Positions 11,401 through 22,961 of a stretch of DNA of 64,000 nucleotides are shown here, in pieces. The position numbers were made by a program, and so were the translations under genes. Source of the stretch: Phymatolithon calcareum (Eukaryota > Rhodophyta > Florideophyceae > Hapalidiales). The number at the start of each line of letters is the position of its first letter. Position 1 is the stretch's first letter. The stretch covers positions 1,302,001-1,366,000 of the forward strand of contig OZ345366.1 in NCBI GenBank assembly GCA_977006965.1, written 5' to 3'. The notes under the pieces are model-generated. The model was not told the DNA's origin and made no database searches. It was given only the letters and a program-made list of their open reading frames with translations.

Positions 11401-12471
11401 TATGTGCATAACGTCCTTGAGCTTCCGTTTTAACGATTTGCCGTTCACGTTAAGCGTAATGATGACATCACCTTTTCCAGCGATTGTGGCCTGTGCTTTG
11501 GTTCCCATTTCGACGGTTGAAGACATTTTGGTGTATGAGCAGAAGATTGAACGATCGAACGTCATATGCGATGTACTACCAGAGTCAATGATCCATGACT
11601 TTGACTTCTCGGAAATATCAGAATCGCGCACCTTGACCATCAGGCATACAAAGTCGGAATCGGACATAACTCGAACATGTTCCGATTCATCGGTCAGGAA
11701 TGCAGCTGGTTTCGTTTGCTTTCCATTCCGATTTTTGTATCCTTCACGAGCAAGGTGTGGAAACTTGGTCCAACATTTCACACTTCTATGTCCAGATCGA
11801 TGACAATATTCACAGTAGTCACGAATTCGTTCTCCATGGCGTCTGGCAGTGAAAAGTGCAGCAGTCTCAGCTTTGACGATTGATGCTTCGACACGCATTG
11901 ACATGCGTTGCTCTTCCTGGAGTAGTCGACTCTTCACAAATTCAAGTGAGAATGATTCGTCTTCATTGCCGAGAGCATCAAGTGCACTTATCAAGCTGTC
12001 GTAGCGTTCGGGAAGTCCGTTCAATACAGCCATGGCCATTTCTTTATCGTCAATATCGACACCTATTGACTTGAGGGTGGATGCGAGTTGGCGAATGCGG
12101 TTCGTATAGGGCAGTATTTTCTCGTCCTCGAGCATAGTGGCAGTGTAGAGCCTGCGTCTAGCGGCCAGTTTGTTCAAAAGAGTGTGTCGTTCGAAGATAT
12201 TGAGAATCGACGTCCACATTTCTTTGGCCGTTTCGACATCCTGCACATGCTCGAGATGTTCGTCTGAAAGCGAGAGACCGATAATAGCCTTTGCTTTATT
12301 GTCATTACGACGCCAGAGCTTGAAATCGTCGGAATCTCGTACCGGTGGATCGTCCTCTATGAACTCGTTGAGTTCGCGGAATGATAGTACTAGCTGAATT
12401 TTCTGTTTCCAAGCGAGGAAATTGGTCTCATCTAACTTTTCGACCTTCAGCGTTCCTTGCGAGTTGTCCAT
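8404..12471 (-). pseudogene. Element C gag-protease-integrase-RT-RNase H, one nonsense codon, RT active site altered
   Basis: About 1355 codons in one frame from ATG 12471 (MDNSQGTLKVEKLDETNF). In order: gag, CCHC knuckle (CEYCHRSGHRSVKC), protease (DSGSTSHM), integrase with zinc motif (LWHERLAHVDH, CNCCLAGK) and catalytic residues (HSD, RTDNGG, GVAERMN), RT and RNase H. TAG at 10572-10570 interrupts integrase after KKFWAEA. The RT motif reads YVDGLLIAG: the second catalytic Asp of YVDD is Gly, which should abolish polymerase activity. Where A, F and G have TGA, C reads glycine (MLGYS). Confidence 0.92.
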
Positions 12472-12634
12472 TTTGCGGAGTGGGGGTCTTCTATTCTTGT
12501 CGAAAATCCGTTCGGGGAGTCCACTGCGAGTTAACAGAAGTTAACTATCAAGGCAATCTGTCCCTTATAAGAAATTCCTTCGAGTCGAAATGACCCGGTC
12601 CTTGATCGGGGGATGGCTCGATGGCCGTATACTT

Positions 12635-12689
12635 CTTGTGGCGTTTTGGTACACCTGAACCTGCAGCCGGCAACGAGTACTGCAAGACG
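12635..12689 (-). repeat. 55-bp leader hairpin motif (element C)
   Basis: A single copy lies between PBS and gag start on the minus strand. It holds the CTTGCAG/CTGCAGG stem in the form CCTGCAGCCGG...CTGCAAG on the plus strand. Confidence 0.65.
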
Positions 12690-12931
12690 CTTTGTGATCC
12701 CCGACCGGGCCCTGCCAAAGACCAGAGGTAATTGAGCAAGGAGACCGACCGGATGATCGGTGACGATGACTGAGACGGATCACTGAAGCGGGCCCTGCAA
12801 GAAAACCAAAAGATAGTCAAGCAAGGATGCGCAAACAGGATAAATTGATGAAGACGATGAAGATCGGGGAGGAAGGATGACTCCCGGAGATGATGACGAT
12901 GATGATGAAACGCGGTGGTGAGGTGCGTTGA

Positions 12932-12945
12932 CTGGGCCCATAACC
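12932..12945 (-). other. Primer-binding site of C
   Basis: On the plus strand CTGGGCCCATAACC abuts the LTR start at 12946 with no gap. Half-tRNA-iMet type. Confidence 0.75.
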
Positions 12946-13386
12946 TGTTGAAAGAGGTTAAGCAAGTGATGGGGAGAAAGAAAAAGTTTGGTTGGTGAAG
13001 ATTGGTTGACGAGAAGTGGAGTTAGGTGAGAATGAGTTCCTTGGTTTATTCACTTGGCGGACCTCAGGTCAAGACTATATAGGCCTGAGAACTCAATCAA
13101 CTTGATCAAAAACCCTAATTGACGACGGAGACACTCTAACCCTAAACAAATTTGTCATAATATCATATGACACGTGTAACAGAAAAAATGAAGAATCATC
13201 TAATGAGTGAGGGGAGTATGATTATCATACTCTTATCATACTTTGACACGTGTCACTGCCAATCTTCTTGATTCAAAGTTCTGAGACACTTTGACATTCG
13301 ACTTGACACGTGTACACGTGTACCGAGATCATACTTGACATTGAAGTGTGTTGCGAATTGAGCACCAAGTAGTCACACTTCCATCA
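12946..13386 (-). repeat. LTR1 (5' LTR of C)
   Basis: 441 bp, plus-strand TGTTGAAAG to CTTCCATCA. The element-sense core promoter and AATAAACCAAGGAAC are intact on the minus strand. Three ACACGTGT-type palindromes are present. Confidence 0.88.
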
Positions 13387-13636
13387 GTTCTATACCGCCA
13401 CAATGCTCGAGGACGAGAAAATACTTTCTTATACGAACCGTATTCGCCAGCTCGCATCCACCCTCAAGTCAATGGGTGTTGATATCGACGACAAAGAAAT
13501 GGCGATGGCTGTTCTTAACGGACTTCCGGAACGGTACGATAGCTTAATCAGTGCACTCGATGCTCTTGGCAACAAGGATGAGTCATTCTCGCTCGAGTTT
13601 GTGAAGAGCAGACTTTTGCAAGAGGAGCAGCGTATG
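13387..13636 (+). pseudogene. Element E gag, part 2
   Basis: It resumes with the second GTTCT copy and codes for the gag segment YTATMLEDEKI...NGLPERYDSLISALDALG...SRLLQEEQRM. It is in frame with part 1 once C and one duplication copy are removed. It is interrupted at GTATG by a solo LTR. Confidence 0.88.
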
Positions 13637-14056
13637 TGTTGGAAGTGTGATTGCTTGTAGCTCTAGTAGTGATCTCGGTACACGTGTACACGTGTCAAGT
13701 CGAATGTCAAAGTGCCTCAGAACTTTGAATCAAGAAGATTGGGAGTGACACGTGTCAGAGTATGATAAGAGTATGATAATCATACTCCCCTGACTCAGTA
13801 GATGATTCTTGATTTTTTCATGTTACACGTGTCATATGATATTATGACAAATTTGTTTAGGGTTAGTGTGTCTCCGTCGTCAGTTAGGGTTTTGATCAAG
13901 TCTGGTTGTGTTCTCTGGTCTATATAGTCTTGACCTGAGGTCCGCCAAGTGAATAAACCAAGGAACTCATTCTCACCTAACTCCACTTCTCCTTCACCAA
14001 TCTTCACCAACCAAACTTTTCCAATCTCCTAATCTTTTCCCTAACCTCCAACAACA
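13637..14056 (+). repeat. Solo LTR1 inside gag of E
   Basis: 420 bp from TGTTGGAAG to CCAACAACA, flanked by GTATG at 13632-13636 and 14057-14061. A full element inserted here, then LTR-LTR recombination removed its body. A small deletion near the left end removes the AAACACACTTCAATATC part of the consensus. Confidence 0.9.
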
Positions 14057-14061
14057 GTATG

Positions 14062-15847
14062 TGTATGAGAGTCGAAGCATCAACCGTGAAAGCTGAGACT
14101 GCGGCACTGTTCACAGCCAGACGCGATGGAGAACGCATTCGTGATCACTGCGACCATTGTCATCGATCCGGACATAAGAGCGTTAAGTGTTGGACCATAT
14201 TCCCTCACCTTGCTCCGGAAGGATACAAACGTCGGAATGAAATGCAAACAAAACCATCTGCATTTCTGTCTGATGAGTCGGAACCTGTTCGTGTCATCTC
14301 TGATTCCGACTTTGTATGCTTGATGGCCAAGGTGCGCAATTCCGACATTTCCGAGAAGTCCAAGTCCTGGATCATTGACTCTGGAAGCACATCCCACATG
14401 ACGTTTGACCGCTCACTCTTCTGCACGTACACCGAACTGTCGTCTACTGTTGAAATGGGAACGAAAGCTAAGGCCACAATCGCTGGAAAGGGTGATGCCA
14501 TTATTACGATCAATGTGAATGGCAAGCCGTCGAAATGCAAACTCAGGGATGTTATGCACATACCGGACTTTGGATACTCTTTACTATCGGTATCCAAAAT
14601 GGATGAGTATGGATATGGGATTACGTTCAAGAACAGTCGTTGCTATGTTAAAGCTCATGATGACACGGTTGCTACAGGAACACTTCGCAAGAGTCTCTAC
14701 TCACTCGATCTTGCAGATGGCAATAAAGTTACCGAAGTTTCTTGTCTTGCTAGCCTCCAGCTTTGGCATGAATCACATTCATCGATGATCATTCCAAATG
14801 GACAACGGTATACACCATGCGTCGGAAGTCGGAGAGCTTTGAGTGTTTTCGAAAGTTCCACAAGTATGCTGAAACCCATACTGGGAGAAAGCTTAAGCAT
14901 TTGAACGTTCAGGACTTCTCGACTGCACCAAAGCTCAAAGCTATTAGGACCGATAACGGAGGCGAGTACCTTTCCAACGAGTTCAAGGCATATTTGGCAC
15001 AACACGGCATACATCAGCAACTCACAGTAGCATATACTCCACAACAGAATGGGGTGGCTGAGCGCATGAACCGCACACTTCTCAACTTGGTGCGCTCCAT
15101 GCTTCATCACAGAGGCATCGACAAGAAGTTCTGGGCTGAAGCACTTGCTACTGCTGTGTATGTGCGCAATCGAGTTACGTCACGAGGACTTCCTTCGAAC
15201 ACGACCCCCCATCACATATGGATGGGTGCCGCTCCAGACTTGGGACACTTTCGTGTATTTGGCATAAAGTGTTGGTACGTGATTCCGAAAAAGAAAGTTA
15301 AGAAACTCGACTTTCGAACTCGTGAAGCCATTATGCTGGGATATTCGACTTCGTCCAAAGGATATAAGCTGTGGGATCTAAGCTCCAAGAAGGTGATTGT
15401 GTCAAGGGATGTGACGTTCGACGAATCGGATTGCGGATTAGGTGAGGCTGAAACGGGTGTATCCACTGACATTCCAGACGACGGAGTCGTCCAAGCATGT
15501 GAGGAAACGGTTGAAGCTAAGGACACTTCGGAGGAAAACAACAAGAACCTCGATGTGACTAACGAAGAAGGGCAGCAGGCGAACGATGCAGAACAACCAA
15601 CAACAACACCGGCATCTGAAGTAACTACACCGATGATCGCCAAACCCACTTTTCGCAGGTCAGCTCGGGTCTCAAAACCACCCACTGACTTCTGGAAAGA
15701 TCCCCCGCACACTGCAATGCTTGCCTTCGAATCTGCCAATCTCGCATCGGAATCCGGTCTGTCTTCTCATGAAATTCCTCAGACCTTTAAGGAAGCGACT
15801 TCAAATCATAATGTCGACTTCTGGTCAAAGGCCATTGAGAAAAAACA
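14062..15847 (+). pseudogene. Element E gag end, protease and part of integrase
   Basis: It starts CMRVEASTVKAETAAL, then the CCHC knuckle (CDHCHRSGHKSVKC), protease (DSGSTSHM) and the integrase N-terminus. At about 14773 (LWHE joined to SHSSMI) roughly 250 bp are missing: the zinc motif and first catalytic Asp of integrase. This also shifts the frame; the rest reads from about 14817 (RRKSESFECFRKFHKYAE) through RTDNGGEY and GVAERMN. At the site where A, F and G have TGA, E has glycine (LGYSTSSKG). It ends where element D inserted. Confidence 0.88.
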
Positions 15848-16274
15848 TGTTGGAAATGTGACTGCTTGGATCTCTTGTCGCAGTACACATTATCCTATAT
15901 CATAAGTCACTAACCATTTCTCATATGTTATGATAGAATCAATCCATGTTTTTTTATATTTTCTGACAATGTAGCAGTTCAATCAATTTCTTGATTGATC
16001 TTGTCATTGTCAGTAATTCAATCATTTTGTTGATTGAAACAATCACAGTCGACATTTCTATCTTTTAGTTGATTGATTCAATCACTGTTAGTAGTGCAAT
16101 GAGCATCAGAAGTCTTATCATACCTCAATCTGAGGCCTGTATAAGACCCAGATCTGATGCCCCGACTCAATAAACCAAGGAACATCTCACAACCAATCCA
16201 ACCATCTCAACCATCTCAACCATCTCAACCACCTCAACAATCTCAACCATCAACAACCAAACCTCCATCCAACA
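15848..16274 (+). repeat. LTR2 (5' LTR of D)
   Basis: 427 bp, TGTTGGAAATG to ATCCAACA. AT-rich with inverted words such as AATCAATTTCTTGATTGAT. The TATA region reads CTGTATAAG here but CTATATAAG in the 3' copy; it is followed by CAATAAACCAAGGAAC and a CAACCATCT tandem tract. By eye the two LTRs differ at roughly 3% of positions plus repeat number. Confidence 0.88.
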
Positions 16275-16288
16275 GGTTATGGGCCCAG
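16275..16288 (+). other. Primer-binding site of D
   Basis: GGTTATGGGCCCAG directly follows LTR2, identical to the PBS of the LTR1 elements. Confidence 0.76.
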
Positions 16289-16769
16289 ATAACGCATAAT
16301 CAACCATTGCTATCACCTTACCGAGGGGTCCTCCTTCCCTCTCGGTAATTCATTCTCAACCAATATTCATCATCAAAAGGTTTAAAACCCTGTGGTATCT
16401 GCGCCATCCATCGGCCACCCTAAAGCGACTCTGCACAGAGTATAATCTACGAAAAAGTCTGACAACATCCGTGCTCTGCTACGTGGTGAAAGGGATATAC
16501 GCTTGAGAAATCAAGTAGTCTTCCGAGTATCCACCTGGACGCATCTCGGCTCTGCAGAATTTTGTTGTGTGATTGGAAGGGAATCTGAAAGACTTGTTGG
16601 AGTACGGTTTACCGATTTGAAAGACAGTCTGCCACGCACAGCGCGTGGTCAGTAGGCCCCGTATACTCATCTCCAAGGAAAAGGTCGCAATTATAGCCTC
16701 ACGAAGTACTTGCTCGGTGGGGTGTGCGAACATCAACATTGGAATTTAGGACATTGGAATTGACTGATA

Positions 16770-16824
16770 CGTCTTGCAGTGCGTGTTGTCGGCTGCAGGT
16801 TCAGGTGTACCAAAACGCCACAAG
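16770..16824 (+). repeat. 55-bp leader hairpin motif (element D)
   Basis: One copy, CGTCTTGCAGTGCGTG...CCACAAG, in the leader of an element with a different LTR type. The first 480 bp of D's leader (16289-16769) do not resemble the LTR1 leaders by eye. From the motif to the gag ATG they are clearly homologous. Confidence 0.68.
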
Positions 16825-17022
16825 AAGTAAACGGCCTAGAGCCAGCCCTATCTTCAAGAGGTATACGGCCTAGAGCCATCCCCAGATCAAGCTCCGGGTC
16901 ACATTGACTCGACGCGAATTTCCTATAAGGGATAGATTGCCTTGATAGTTAACTTCTGTTAACTCGCAGTGGACTCCCCGAACGGATCTTCGACAAGATT
17001 TCAAGAACCCCCAGTCCAAAAT

Positions 17023-20000
17023 ATGGACAACTCGCAAGGAACGCTGAAGGTCGAAAAACTCACCGAGACCCATTTCCACGCTTGGAAACAGAAAATTCAG
17101 CTAGTACTATCATTCGGCGAGCTTGATGAGTACATCGAGGTAAGCCCTCCGGCAAGGGACACAGACGAGCTCAAAGTCTGGCGTCGACATGACAATAAGG
17201 CTAAAGCGATTATTGGTCTTTCCCTTTCCGATGCCCATCTCGAACATGTTCGAGGTGTTGAAACGGCGAAAGAAATTTGGCAGGCGATTCTCAACATATT
17301 CGAACGCCATACGCTGCTTAATAAACTCGCCGCTCGTCGCAAGTTCTATACCGCCACAATGTTCGAGGGCGAAAAGATACTGCCATACACCAACCGATTT
17401 CGTCAGCTCGCATCCACACTCAAATCAATGGGTGTTGACATCGACAAGGAAATGGCAATGGCTGTCTTGAATGGTCTTCCGGATCGATATGACAGTCTCA
17501 TCAGTGCCTTAGACGCACTTGGGAACGAGGACGAGACATTCTCTCTTGAGTTTGTGAAGAGCCGACTTCTACAAGAGGAGCAACGTATGACTATGCGCCT
17601 CGAAGCGTCGACGGAGAAGTCTGAGTCCACGGCTCTTGTAAGTGCAACTCAAAATGGTTCATACGCCTACGACCATTGTGATCATTGCAATCGAGCTGGA
17701 CATCCTTCTCTCAGGTGTTGGGTCAAGTTTCCACACCTTGCACCACCGGGATACAAACCTCCGGGTCGAAAAGGAAAGAAGGACAAACCGACTGCCTTAA
17801 TTGCTGGTGAAACAGAATCTATTCGTGTCATGTCTGATTCTGACTACGTTTGCTTAATGGCAAAGGTTCGAAACTCAAACATTCCCGAAAAATCCACGTC
17901 ATGGATTATCGACTCCGGAAGCACATCCCACATGACATTCGATCGTTCAATCTTTGTCTCATACACGGAAATGAGGTCGACAGTCGAAATGGGAACTAGA
18001 GCAACTGCAACAATTGCAGGAAAGGGCGGTGCTATCGTGACACTCAGCATCAACGGAAAACAGTCTCAGTGTATGCTCCAAAACGTTCTTCATATTCCGG
18101 ACTTTGGTTATTCGCTCCTTTCCGTTTCTAAACTGGACGTGTATGGGTATGGGATCTTATTCAAAAGCAAACGGTGCTATATCAAAGCACATGATGAGAT
18201 TATCGCCCAAGGTACACTCCGCAAAGATCTATACATTCTAGATCGTCCGGAGAACAAACCCATGTCCAAGGAAACATCCCTCGTCAGCTTACAGCTATGG
18301 CACGAGCGTCTCGCGCATGTCAATCCTACTGGAATCTCCAGCATGGCACGCCATGGGGTTGTAAAAGGATTGCATATCGATCCAGGGTCTTCGTCGGACA
18401 ATGTATGCAAAGGTTGCATTGCTGGGAAAGCACATCGTGCTCCTATTCCGAAGTCTAGTGGTTCTCGCTCGGACGCAATTCTCGATCTCGTGCATTCCGG
18501 CGTTATTGGTCCAATTGACATCCCATCACTAGGTGGCTCTCGGTATTTCATCACGTTTATCGATGATCACTCCAAATGGACCACAGTTTTCACCATGCGA
18601 AAGAAGTCCGAGAGCTTTGAGTGCTTTCAGAAATTTCACAAATACGCTGAAACACACACCGGAAGAAAGCTGAAACACCTCAACGTACATCAGTTCTCAC
18701 CTGCACCTAAGCTCAAAGCTATTCGGACCGATACAGAGCACGGTATTCACCATCAACTCACCGTTGCTTACACTCCTCAACAGAATGGGGTTGCTGAGCG
18801 CATGAACCGCACTTTACTCAACTTAGTGCGCTCGATGCTTCATCACAAAGGCATCGAGAAGAAGTTCTGGGCTGAAGCACTGTCAACTGCTGTGTATGTC
18901 CGAAATCGAGTTACGTCGCGAGGACTTCCTTCGAACACGACCCCCCATCACATATGGATGGGAGCCGCACCAAACTTGGAACACTTACGCGTATTTGGCG
19001 CTAAGTGTTGGTACGTGATTCCGAAAAAGAAGGTCAAGAAACTCGACTCTCGTACTCGTGCAGCGATTATGATGGGATACTCGTTTGCATCTAAGGGATA
19101 CAAGTTATGGGATCCGAATGCATGCAAGGTGATCGTATCTCGGGATGTTATATTTGATGAATCGGCATGCGAAACTGAGAATCCTAAAACGAATATACCA
19201 ATCAGTTTTCCAAATGCAGGGTTTGACCAAAGCTTTCACGATGCATTTGAAACCGAGGAAGCTACTGAAATTCCTCCAGCGATCATCAAGGTCGAGCAGA
19301 AATCCAACTATGCCAACATCCGTGAGCTTGCCGTGAAAGCGGAGGACGTTGCAGTGGAGGGTACCGTGGACGAACTAAAGGACAACGGGCATGGTCAGGA
19401 CAGTGGCTGTAAATAAGAATCTATCTCAACTTCTAATGCTGACGCACCTCCTGAGTTAGTCGCGAAACCCATACTTCGTCGATCCACCCGTGTGTCAAAG
19501 CCACCAAGTGATTTCTGGAATACTGGCCCGCATACAGCCATGTTGGTTCTCGAATCAGCCAACTTTGCAACTGAAACTTCTTTGTCTTCTCAAGAAGTTC
19601 CGCAGACTTTCAGAAGCGCCACGTCGAAAGACAACATTGACTATTGGTCCCCTGCGATTGAGAAAGAACACTCATCTCTCATGCGCAACAAGACTTGGAC
19701 ATTAGTACCTCGCGAATCCGGTATGAACGTTCTCCCATGCAAATACGTGTTCAAAGTCAAAGACACTGGCCCGAAAGCTCGCATTGTCGCGAAAGGGTTC
19801 CGACAGGTGCACGGAGTGGACTACGGCGAAACATATGCCCCGGTCGTGAAGTTCACATCAATTCGGATTCTTCTCGCCACGGTGGCAGTTCATGATCTCG
19901 AACTTGTCCAAATGGATGTCGTCACTGCATTCCTACATGGAGACTTGGACGAAGATATCTACATGGAGGTTCCCGCCGGATTTCGCGATCCCAAGCGTCC

Positions 20001-20983
20001 TGACCTCGTGTGTCGATGACTTGCTCATTGCTGGCAACGACAATGTTGCAATTGCTTGGATGAAGGGGGAGCTTAACCGGCGATTCGAGATGAAGTATCT
20101 TGGAAACGCAAGTGTATTCCTCGGATTGGAGATCCGTCGGGATCGCGATCTCCGAACATTACACCTATCGCAGAAGTCGCACGCGGAAACCGTTTTGAAG
20201 CGGTTTAACTTGGAAAACTCGAAACCGGTACCAACGCCGATGGAACCGTACAAGAAAACCAGTACCGTGCATGAACTCGACATCACAGATTCTGTTTCAT
20301 CTGAGGTTCTGTATCGACCTGCAATTGGAAGCGTCATGTATCTGATGGTTGGAAGTCGGCCGGATATCTCGGATGCTGTCGGAAAACTCTCCTCCTTTTG
20401 AGAGAATCCACTGCAAATCCATTGGATGGTTGTTAAGCGTGTTTTACGGTACATTGCCGGAACTCGTGATCATGGGATTCTATTCGGCAAAGACAGAAGT
20501 TTGACTCCAGTGGGGTATAGCGACTCCGACTGGGCAGGCTGTCAAGAAACTCGCAAGTCAACAAGTGGATACGTCTTCATGCTTGCAGGGGGAGCAATTT
20601 GCTGGCGATCCAAGAAGCAAACCATTGTCGCGACATCGTCATGTGAGGCTGAATACATTGCTGCATGTGCCGCCGCAAAAGAAGCAGTCTGGCTTTCGCG
20701 ATTGATTTCCGACATACTTGGTTTCAACAAGCCATCTCGCATGCTCATCTTCTCGGACAACCAAGGGGCTATATCATCCACTCAGAACGAGGCAATTACC
20801 CAACGAAACAAACAAATTGATATTCAATATCACTATGTTCGCGAAGCTGTGGCAACCGAGAAAGTGGAATTCAAGTACTGTCCGACGGAGTTCATGGTCG
20901 CTGATGCACTTACGAAACCCCTAAGTCGAATCAAGGTATCCGAGTTCGCGAAAAAGATGGGATTGCATCCTGCACGTTCGTAA
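17023..20983 (+). pseudogene. Element D gag-pol, multiply disabled
   Basis: ATG at 17023 (MDNSQGTLKVEKLTETHF) is chosen by homology, although the frame is open upstream to 16969. Gag, CCHC knuckle (CDHCNRAGHPSLRC), protease (DSGSTSHM) and integrase follow in one frame to TAA 19414-19416. Lesions: the first integrase Asp is Gly (LVHSG); about 14 codons after RTD are deleted; TAA at 19414; an RT deletion of roughly 130 codons joining LVC to the DD of YVDD near 20010-20016, with frameshift; TGA at 20399-20401 for a Cys codon. RNase H motifs (YSDSDWAG, SCEAEYIA) remain. Confidence 0.9.
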
Positions 20984-21004
20984 GCTTCTTCGATCGAGGG
21001 GGAG

Positions 21005-21458
21005 TGTTGGAAATGTGACTGCTTGGATCTCTTGTCGCAGTACACATTATCCTATATCATAAGTCACTAACCATTTCTCATATGTTATGATAGAATCAAT
21101 CCATGTTTTTTCATATTTACTGACAATGTAGAAGTTCAATCAATTTCTTGATTGATCTTGTCATTGTCAGTAATTCAATCATTTTGTTGATTGAATCAAT
21201 CACAGTCGACATTTCAATCTTTTAGTTGATTGATTTAATCACAGTTAGTAGTGCAATGAGCATCAGAAGTCTTATCATACCTCAATCTGAGGCCTATATA
21301 AGACCCGGATCTGATACCCCGACTCAATAAACCAAGGAACATCTCACAACCAACCCGACCATCTCAACCATCTCAACCATCTCAACCATCTCAACCACCT
21401 CAACCATCTCAACCACCTCAACAATCTGAACCATCAACAACCAAACCTCCATCCAACA
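21005..21458 (+). repeat. LTR2 (3' LTR of D)
   Basis: 454 bp, preceded by the purine tract CGAGGGGGAG. Longer than its 5' partner mainly through extra copies of a 9-bp CAACCATCT unit (about 21358-21420). Confidence 0.88.
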
Positions 21459-22940
21459 GAACATTCGTCACTCGTCCATAACAATACCTGGAAACTGGTT
21501 CCGCGCAACTCCGACATGAACGTGCTACCGTGCAAGTATGTATTCAAGGTCAAGGATACAGGCCCAAAAGTCCGAATTGTGGCAAAAGGGTTCCGACAGG
21601 TGCATGGGGTGGACTACGGTGAAACGTATGCCCCAGTCGTGAAATTCACCTCGATTCGTATCCTACTTGCAACGGTTGCTGTCTATGATCTGGAACTCCA
21701 CCAAATGGATGTTGTGACAGCGTTTCTGCATGGTGACCTTGACGAAGACATCTACATGGAAGTTCCGGCCGGATTTCGAGATCCCAAGCGTCCCAACCTC
21801 GTTTGCAAGCTCTTAAAGGCACTATACGGCCTGAAACAAGCTTCGCGGCAATGGCATGCCAAGATCGACAAGTTCCTCATCGACGAGCTCGGCTTCTCAA
21901 GCAGTCCCAACGATCCTTGTCTGTACGTCCGGCACAAGTCAAACAGCATCATGATCATCGCCCTGTATGTGGATGACTTACTGATTGCTGGAAACGACAC
22001 GTCTGCCATTTCGTGGATCAAGGGGGAGCTGAACAAGCGGTTCGAGATGAAGGACCTTGATGAAGCAAGTGTATGCCTTGGGCTTGAGATTCGCCGGGAC
22101 CGCACTCTTCGCACCCTTCATCTTTCGCAGTTGGTCTACGCTCAGTCGGTCTTGGAACGCTTCGGCATGGAGAACTCGAATCCTGCATCTACCCCAATGG
22201 TGTCAAGCAACAAGAACACCCCAATCGAGGAAGTGGATATCACCGAGTCTCTTGGAGACGAAGTTCCGTATCGTCCAGCTATCGGAAGCCTGATGTACTT
22301 GATGGTCGGCACTCGCCCAGACATCTCGGACTCGGTCGGCAAGCTTTCTTCGTTTTGCGAAAAACCCTTAAAGCGTCACTGGATTGGTGTTCAGCGCGTT
22401 CTTCGGTACATTGCAGGTACTCGAGACAATAGGATTCTGTTCGGCGCAAGTGGGAACTTGGTGCCAATCGGGTAGACAGACGCGGATTGGGCAGGATGTC
22501 GTGAGACAAGGCGATCAACAAGTGGGTATGTGTTCCTTCTTGCAGGGGGAGCCATAAGCTGGCGTTCGAAGAAACAAACTATCGTCGCCACGTCAACATG
22601 TGAAGCGGAGTACATCGCTTCCTGTGCCGCCGCTAAGGAAGCTGTTTGGCTGTCAAGACATATCGCAGATATCCAAGGTCTCCAGAAGCCCACTCTCATG
22701 ACTTTGTATACCGACAGTCAGAGTGCAATCGCAACCGGGAGGAACGCTGCCATCACTCAACGCAACAAGCATATTGACATCCAATATCACTACGTTCGTG
22801 ATGTTGTTGCAACAGGAAAGATCTCGATTAAGTACTGCAATACTGAGTCCATGGTTGCTGATGCACTAACCAAGCCCCTCGATCAAATCAAGACAGAGAA
22901 GTTCGCTCAAGAGATGGGAGTATGCAAGCAAATGTCGTAG
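21459..22940 (+). pseudogene. Element E RT-RNase H
   Basis: E's pol resumes at GAACATTCG (EHSSLVHNNTWKLVPRNSDMNVLPCKYVFKVKDTG). RT has FRQVHGVDYGETYAPV and ALYVDDLLIAG. RNase H follows with TCEAEYIA and [11 protein letters not shown] at 22473-22475 replaces the Tyr codon of the GYTDADWAG motif. The purine tract AAGGGGGAG precedes the LTR at 22962. Confidence 0.9.
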
Positions 22941-22961
22941 TGTCCCTCGATCAAGGGGGAG

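Larger units (their letters stand above)
8236..13386 (-). mobile_element. Element C: minus-strand LTR1 copia element inserted in gag of E
   Basis: 5' LTR 13386-12946, PBS 12945-12932, leader, gag-pol 12471-8404, degenerate polypurine tract, 3' LTR 8382-8236. Target duplication GTTCT at 8231-8235 and 13387-13391. The 3' LTR has an internal deletion of about 290 bp. Both LTRs share the unusual end ...CTTCCATCA, which supports a true pair. Confidence 0.92.
15848..21458 (+). mobile_element. Element D: copia element with LTR2, inserted in the linker of E
   Basis: LTR2 at 15848-16274 and 21005-21458, PBS at 16275, gag-pol 17023-20983. The flanks are AAACA (left) and GAACA (right); other copies have GAACA here, so the left copy carries one later substitution. 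The body and leader are homologous to the LTR1 elements, but the LTRs are unrelated to LTR1 outside a short TATA-AATAAACCAAGGAAC module. Confidence 0.92.

Noticed and set aside
16195-16274. CRISPR-like direct repeats in LTR2
   Set aside because: The CAACCATCT copies are adjacent without spacers; a simple tandem repeat inside an LTR.
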